Shown here in pieces: positions 42,983-45,856 of a DNA stretch of 45,856 nt (its first letter is position 1; each line of letters begins with the position of its first letter). Under the pieces are notes generated by a model, which worked only from the letters and a program-made list of their open reading frames with translations, was not told the DNA's origin and did not search any database. The position numbers and the translations under genes were made by a program. The stretch is from positions 1 through 45,856 of the forward strand of contig DBDG01000074.1 in the NCBI GenBank assembly GCA_002293475.1, given 5' to 3'. This stretch comes from Lachnospiraceae bacterium UBA938. GTDB lineage: Bacteria; Bacillota; Clostridia; Lachnospirales; Lachnospiraceae.

Positions 42983-43241
42983 AACGGTCCTCCTCCCGTT
43001 TTATCGTGCCGTCATCGTCGGGAACAGGTATTACTTCAATCGCATGGCAGATGCGCCGTCCTAGGGCGAGACGGGTTCCTCTTACTGCGATAATCATTGC
43101 TCCGTTCTTTTTGCGGTTCAAGACCTTGACCCTAATTCCGTCGTTAAATCCCAATGCCTGTAGCCGTCTGCCGGTCTTCTCGTCTATATAAAGATTCCTT
43201 ACTCTAAATACCTGATTCTTTGTTCCTTCAAACAGTGTCAT
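42972..43241 (-). CDS. feoA: Ferrous iron transport protein FeoA
   Basis: An 89-residue SH3-like FeoA: KNQVFRVRNLYIDEKTGRRLQALGFNDGIRVKVLNRKKNGAMIIAVRGTRLALGRRICHAIEV. FeoA modulates FeoB. AGAGAGG lies before the ATG. It overlaps feoB and is the first gene of the operon, directly downstream of a DtxR-like operator. Confidence 0.93.
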   Translation of the reverse strand: MTLFEGTKNQVFRVRNLYIDEKTGRRLQALGFNDGIRVKVLNRKKNGAMIIAVRGTRLALGRRICHAIEVIPVPDDDGTIKREEDRYEQ

Positions 43242-43274
43242 TTGTAAGCCTCTCTTACTATAACATATATAGTT

Positions 43275-43293
43275 TTATGTTAGCACAAACTAA
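43275..43293 (-). promoter_or_regulatory. DtxR/IdeR-like iron operator before feoA
   Basis: On the minus strand TTAGTTTGTGCTAACATAA matches the DtxR/IdeR consensus TTAGGTTAGCCTAACCTAA at 14 of 19 positions by eye, with GTTAG-N6-CTAAC as an inverted core. It lies just after the predicted promoter, where binding would block transcription under iron sufficiency. The sequence match is direct; the regulator is inferred. Confidence 0.55.
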
Positions 43294-43306
43294 CTGTGCT
43301 GGTCAT

Positions 43307-43335
43307 AACTTACCATGATATGTTAAAATTGTCAA
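43307..43335 (-). promoter_or_regulatory. Promoter of feoAB
   Basis: A perfect -35 TTGACA (plus-strand tgtcaa, 43330-43335) and a poor -10 TAAGTT (43307-43312) are 17 bases apart, about 66 bases before feoA. Confidence 0.5.
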
Positions 43336-43416
43336 TATGGGTATGTAACCGGAGGCAGCTTTAATAGAATGTATAGGGCGGACATCTACGGACAACGTAA
43401 AGCTTAATGATCTAGG

Positions 43417-43782
43417 TCAGTTCTTCTTTGGCAGAATTTCAAGCCAATATCCGTCCGGGTCGGCTATGAAGTATATCCCCATCTGCGGATTTTCGTGACA
43501 GACACAGCCCATTTCCCGATGGCGGGCCAAGGCGCCGGCAAAGTCTTCCGTCTCAAATGCAAGGTGAAATTCATTTTCACCCAGGTCATATGTTTGTGGG
43601 TGGTCGGCCAGTTCTGTCAGTTCCAGCTGGTGACTTCCCTGCTGGTCACCTAAAAACACGATGATGAATCCATCGCCATTGACACGGCGCACCTCCTTAA
43701 GCCCCAAGGCCTGCTCGTAAAATGCCATGCTCAGGTCTAGGTCTGATACATTGATGTTGTTGTGAATCATCTTAAACTGCAT
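43417..43782 (-). CDS. VOC-family (glyoxalase-like) protein
   Basis: A 121-residue vicinal-oxygen-chelate protein, with lactoylglutathione-lyase-like beta-alpha-beta modules: MIHNNINVSDLDLSMAFYEQALGLKEVRR, FHLAFETEDF, GIYFIADPDGYWLEILPK. Metal ligands would be H5 or so, E in ELTEL, H in FHLAF and E in WLEIL. AAGGAG is 7 bases before the ATG at 43782. A glyoxalase I role, detoxifying methylglyoxal from the mgsA in this window, is possible but the family is functionally broad. It is divergent from cotJA. Confidence 0.87.
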   Translation of the reverse strand: MQFKMIHNNINVSDLDLSMAFYEQALGLKEVRRVNGDGFIIVFLGDQQGSHQLELTELADHPQTYDLGENEFHLAFETEDFAGALARHREMGCVCHENPQMGIYFIADPDGYWLEILPKKN

Positions 43783-43903
43783 GAGGGATCTCCTTATTTT
43801 TATCATGTCTTTCAAGTTTATTATTTATTATAATCCATTTAAGCATGAAAGGAAACCCAGAATTTTACATCCGGAGCATGTCCAGACTGACTATAACCAA
43901 AGA

Positions 43904-43917
43904 TTGTCAGATGACAA
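43904..43917. promoter_or_regulatory. 14-bp palindrome in the VOC-cotJA gap
   Basis: ttgtca (43904-43909) and tgacaa (43912-43917) form a perfect inverted repeat with a two-base centre, in the divergent region between the VOC gene and cotJA. It could be an operator for either gene. No known consensus is claimed. Confidence 0.35.
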
Positions 43918-43938
43918 GTTCCTCTGATTTTGCTCCAA

Positions 43939-43946
43939 CATACTAT
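43939..43946 (+). promoter_or_regulatory. Sigma-E-like -10 of the cotJ operon
   Basis: CATACTAT matches the sporulation sigma-E -10 consensus CATACAnT at seven of eight positions, 37 bases before the cotJA start. The cotJ operon of Bacillus subtilis is mother-cell expressed. No good -35 is seen 14-15 bases upstream. Confidence 0.35.
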
Positions 43947-43949
43947 ATT

Positions 43950-43967
43950 ATTAAATTTATTAAATTT
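43950..43967. repeat. 9-bp tandem duplication in the cotJA leader
   Basis: attaaattt occurs twice in direct succession (43950-43958, 43959-43967), just after the -10-like element and before the AAAGGA ribosome site of cotJA. Confidence 0.75.
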
Positions 43968-43983
43968 TTATGAAAGGAATTGG

Positions 43984-44154
43984 ATGCAAAATTATAATTG
44001 TACCGAATATATTGAACAATATCCTGTCGCGATGGCTTATGTCCCATGGCAACAGTCAACCAATGTATTTGAAGACCTGAACAAGGCTTTTTCAGTCGGC
44101 ACGATATTCCCTGAACTGGAAAAACCCTTTACCGGAAGGAGATGTGTAAAATGA
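43984..44154 (+). CDS. cotJA: Spore coat-associated protein CotJA
   Basis: A 56-residue protein with the CotJA signature: MAYVPWQQSTNVFEDLNKAF followed by GTIFPELEKPF. CotJA is part of the three-gene cotJ operon of mother-cell-expressed spore coat proteins. AAAGGA lies 5 bases before the ATG at 43984; the longer frame from 43930 has no ribosome site. Its stop overlaps the cotJB start in ATGA. Confidence 0.92.
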   Translation: MQNYNCTEYIEQYPVAMAYVPWQQSTNVFEDLNKAFSVGTIFPELEKPFTGRRCVK

Positions 44155-44423
44155 AGCCCAATATGACGAGCGAACGTGCAAAATTATATCATTCTATTAA
44201 TGTCTACAGTTTTGTCATTGTGGAAATGATAGAATACTTGGATACCCATCCCAATGATAAGGAAGCAATCGGATACTTAAATCACTATGTCCGCCTGAAA
44301 AATCAAGCAATGTCGGAATACGCCGAGAAATATGGACCACTGAATATCACCGCCTCCCCGGAGGGTAACAGCGATGAATGGAAATGGGCTACCCAGCCGA
44401 TGCCTTGGGAAGGAGGATTATAA
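44151..44423 (+). CDS. cotJB: Spore coat protein CotJB
   Basis: A 90-residue protein matching CotJB: HSINVYSFVIVEMIEYLDTHPND, AIGYLNHYVRLKNQAMSEYAEKYGPL, and ending with a WKWATQPMPWEGG tail typical of the family. AGGAG stands 9 bases before the ATG at 44151, while it directly abuts the in-frame ATG at 44142, so 44151 is chosen. Its product is part of the inner spore coat with CotJC. It is followed by cotJC at 3 bp. Confidence 0.92.
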   Translation: MKPNMTSERAKLYHSINVYSFVIVEMIEYLDTHPNDKEAIGYLNHYVRLKNQAMSEYAEKYGPLNITASPEGNSDEWKWATQPMPWEGGL

Positions 44424-44426
44424 TAT

Positions 44427-44870
44427 ATGTGGAATTATGAAAAAAGACTGCAGTTTCCGATCAATATCACCCAGCCGAATGCCAAAATGGCCCAGGTGAT
44501 CATGAGTCAGTACGGCGGCCCTGACGGCGAACTGGGAGCCAGCATGCGCTATCTGTCCCAGCGCTATACCATGCCCTATCCGGAAGTGGCAGCATTGCTG
44601 ACTGACATCGGCGGGTCGGTTTCTAAGATGCGTATTATGACCAGAAGTAGGTTTTACGAGAACTATCACCGGGGAAAGGATTGCAGATTAGAGGCTGTGA
44701 TCTTTTTCTTTTATTCTTTATTTAAAATCATGGATAATATCAGGGAAGCAATGACATGTCATGATACAGCACTTCGGGTCAAGTTGGCCCGCGCCGGGTT
44801 CTGCAAGTTTGGTCAATGTTTTTTACCCCATTTTACACATAATCATTCAATTAATCTCGTTACATTCTAA
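44427..44870 (+). pseudogene. cotJC: cotJC, N-terminal 62 codons only (disrupted)
   Basis: Codons 1-62 match CotJC, a manganese-catalase-like spore coat protein: MWNYEKRLQFPINITQPNAK, QYGGPDGELGASMRYLSQRYTMPYPE and LLTDIG. E35 corresponds to a manganese ligand. After LTDIG (base 44612) the usual TEELAHVEM, with ligands near 65 and 68, is replaced by GGSVSKMRIMTRSRF and an unrelated tail to a stop at 44870; full-length CotJC is about 190-220 residues. The missing part is not found in any frame of the following kilobase. This is a junction with foreign DNA or a deletion, not a simple frameshift. Ribosome site AAGGAGG is intact upstream. Confidence 0.85.
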
Positions 44871-44888
44871 AATACTATATTTTGCAAT

Positions 44889-45146
44889 TCATGAACGCTT
44901 ACCGTGGAAATATGCTCGAACATCATCTGACGATACATATCCTTCTTCCCCTGAGCGTCTTCCATCATTTAGTTCACACATAAGCCGGAGCATAGCTTTG
45001 GTCTTTTCGAATTCATCCTCGGCAATATCACGGATAGTGTATTTGCCTCTGCCATTCACTGTCAGGTAAACAGGTGAACCTACAGAAACCTTTTCTGACA
45101 CAGTGTTGTAATTTCGAAGATCAGATACTGGGCTTATATTTGTCAT
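44889..45146 (-). CDS. Phd/YefM-type antitoxin, orphan
   Basis: An 85-residue protein resembling Phd/YefM antitoxins: ISPVSDLRNYNTVSEKVSVGSPVYLTVNGRGKYTIRDI, then an acidic linker and a C-terminal toxin-binding helix region (RSGEEGYVSSDDVRAYF). The N-terminal part binds DNA. AAAGGA lies 6 bases before the ATG at 45146. No RelE/ParE-type toxin gene is adjacent: downstream, the cotJC fragment is convergent 18 bp away, so any partner has been lost or is encoded elsewhere. Confidence 0.82.
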   Translation of the reverse strand: MTNISPVSDLRNYNTVSEKVSVGSPVYLTVNGRGKYTIRDIAEDEFEKTKAMLRLMCELNDGRRSGEEGYVSSDDVRAYFHGKRS

Positions 45147-45167
45147 TATATTATATCCTTTCATTCT

Positions 45168-45183
45168 TTAATTTATAAATTAA
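45168..45183. promoter_or_regulatory. 16-bp perfect palindrome, antitoxin operator
   Basis: ttaatttataaattaa is its own reverse complement. It overlaps the predicted -10 of the antitoxin promoter, the usual place for Phd/YefM autorepression. As it is all A/T, chance is a real alternative. Confidence 0.45.
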
Positions 45184-45201
45184 TAATATAGTATACTTCA
45201 A
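45172..45201 (-). promoter_or_regulatory. Promoter of the antitoxin gene
   Basis: On the minus strand TTGAAG (45196-45201) and TATAAA (45172-45177) are 18 bases apart, 26 bases before the start at 45146. Confidence 0.45.
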
Positions 45202-45268
45202 TTCGTAATATAATAAAAATATACACGTGTCCGACTGGTTTAATATCTCCATCGGCTCATGCCATATA

Positions 45269-45856
45269 TTATTCATCGCCAACCTCAGTTAAATCATGAG
45301 CGGAAAGATTCTTTCCCTCTTCAATATCCGCTATCCGGCGATTTAGTTCCGCTTGATTTGTTTCCCTATAAAACGGATCATAAGCATCTAGCATTTCTGT
45401 CAAGGTAAATAATCTGACTTCATGTTCCATGCGGAGAAGCTTTTCATTAAACCCATTTTTGGCAAAAATATAAAGGTGCTTCTTCTGATGCCTAAATATC
45501 ATGCTTTTTCTTTCTAGATCTCTATAAACATCAATATCCAAGTCGGCATTCTTCCATTTGCACTCGGCAAATAACGCTTCATCTTTACGGGTTGCCATGA
45601 TATCAATTTCTTCCTGCGAACGGGTTGCGGGATTTGTTCCCCACCAACGTCCTAGATTGCCAGCAAAAAACGGCAAGGTATTTCTCTTTGTCATTTCTAA
45701 AAGCCATTGTTTACATATTTCTTCAAAGATAAACCCCATATAGGCACTGAGCTTCTCTTCTACCTCATTATCATATACGGCTTCTCCGAGTCCGGCAGTG
45801 ATTGCGCTTATGTTGGGAAAAACAAAGCGATACCAAAATCGAAACATGAAATCTTC
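45269..45856 (-). CDS. DUF234-type ATPase, C-terminal part (runs off window)
   Basis: The C-terminal 195 or so residues of an ATP-binding protein of the archaeal-type ATPase/DUF234 group. The frame stays open to the window edge (three codons precede the first Met at 45847), and FRFWYRFVFPN is the usual boundary between the AAA ATPase with its winged helix and the DUF234 domain. DUF234 is nuclease-like: EEIDIMATRKDEALFAECKW has the D-ExK arrangement of PD-(D/E)xK enzymes. The start and ATPase domain lie outside. Such genes are common accessory genes with no settled role. It has no visible partner here. Confidence 0.85.
   Translation of the reverse strand, partial: EDFMFRFWYRFVFPNISAITAGLGEAVYDNEVEEKLSAYMGFIFEEICKQWLLEMTKRNTLPFFAGNLGRWWGTNPATRSQEEIDIMATRKDEALFAECKWKNADLDIDVYRDLERKSMIFRHQKKHLYIFAKNGFNEKLLRMEHEVRLFTLTEMLDAYDPFYRETNQAELNRRIADIEEGKNLSAHDLTEVGDE

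Noticed and set aside
43242..43330. Fur box before feoA
   Set aside because: No GATAATGATTATC-like inverted repeat is present; the palindrome seen fits the DtxR type better.
44613..44885. Frameshifted remainder of cotJC
   Set aside because: All three plus frames and the complement were read; none contains the expected TEELAHVEM, HxxxGE or C-terminal CotJC pattern, so the break is not a frameshift.

Overview
The window looks like a chromosomal segment from an anaerobic, endospore-forming member of the Clostridia, most likely a Lachnospiraceae-type bacterium. The reasons are the mre-pbp2-min-rodA cluster of a rod-shaped Gram-positive cell, SepF, the DUF4321/DUF1292/DUF5662 small families, feoAB for anaerobic iron uptake, cotJA/cotJB spore-coat genes, AGGAG ribosome sites and moderate GC with AT-rich gaps. 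This is inferred from gene content; no rRNA gene is present. I found no tRNA or rRNA gene, CRISPR array or insertion sequence. No stretch longer than about 205 bases lacks a gene.

Layout. 1-2.3 kb: a LysM membrane protein converging on a tyrosine recombinase, which overlaps a TtcA-type tRNA-thiolation ATPase. 2.4-4.2 kb: a plus-strand PerM/AI-2E family membrane protein and a small membrane protein, ending in a three-arm inverted repeat. 4.2-10.8 kb (minus): cytidylate-kinase-like protein, RluD, LspA, AroB, SepF, the YggS PLP protein, an HlyD-like membrane protein and a small P-loop protein. 10.8-22.4 kb (minus): the cell-shape and division cluster, transcribed DUF4321-radC-mreB-mreC-mreD-pbp2-minC-minD-minE-rodA-mgsA-dac. 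22.4-31.1 kb (minus): miaB-mutS-mutL-miaA-ynbB, combining tRNA A37 modification and mismatch repair. 31.2-38.5 kb (minus): GH25 lysozyme, AmrS-type radical SAM enzyme, a nuclease-like protein, a DUF1801 protein, TrpS with a clear terminator, an Asn/Cys-rich repeat protein, DUF5662, and a GH13 isoamylase/GlgX-like protein. 38.6-43.8 kb: DUF1292, a UvrD/PcrA helicase, feoA-feoB behind a DtxR-like operator, and a VOC protein. 43.9-45.9 kb: cotJA-cotJB-cotJC, with cotJC broken after codon 62, then an orphan Phd/YefM antitoxin and the C-terminal part of a DUF234 ATPase running off the window.

The most interesting points are: (1) the abrupt loss of CotJC homology at about 44612, followed by accessory genes, which could be the edge of an element inserted in a sporulation gene; (2) a protein with 15 cysteines and ten R-M-x-x type tetrapeptides behind a sigma-K-like promoter; (3) a GlgX-like protein that appears to have lost its GH13 catalytic residues; (4) a methylglyoxal synthase with two altered active-site positions; (5) many unrelated 9-20 bp tandem duplications in gaps and gene ends. 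All family assignments were made by eye from the translated sequence; no database search was run.
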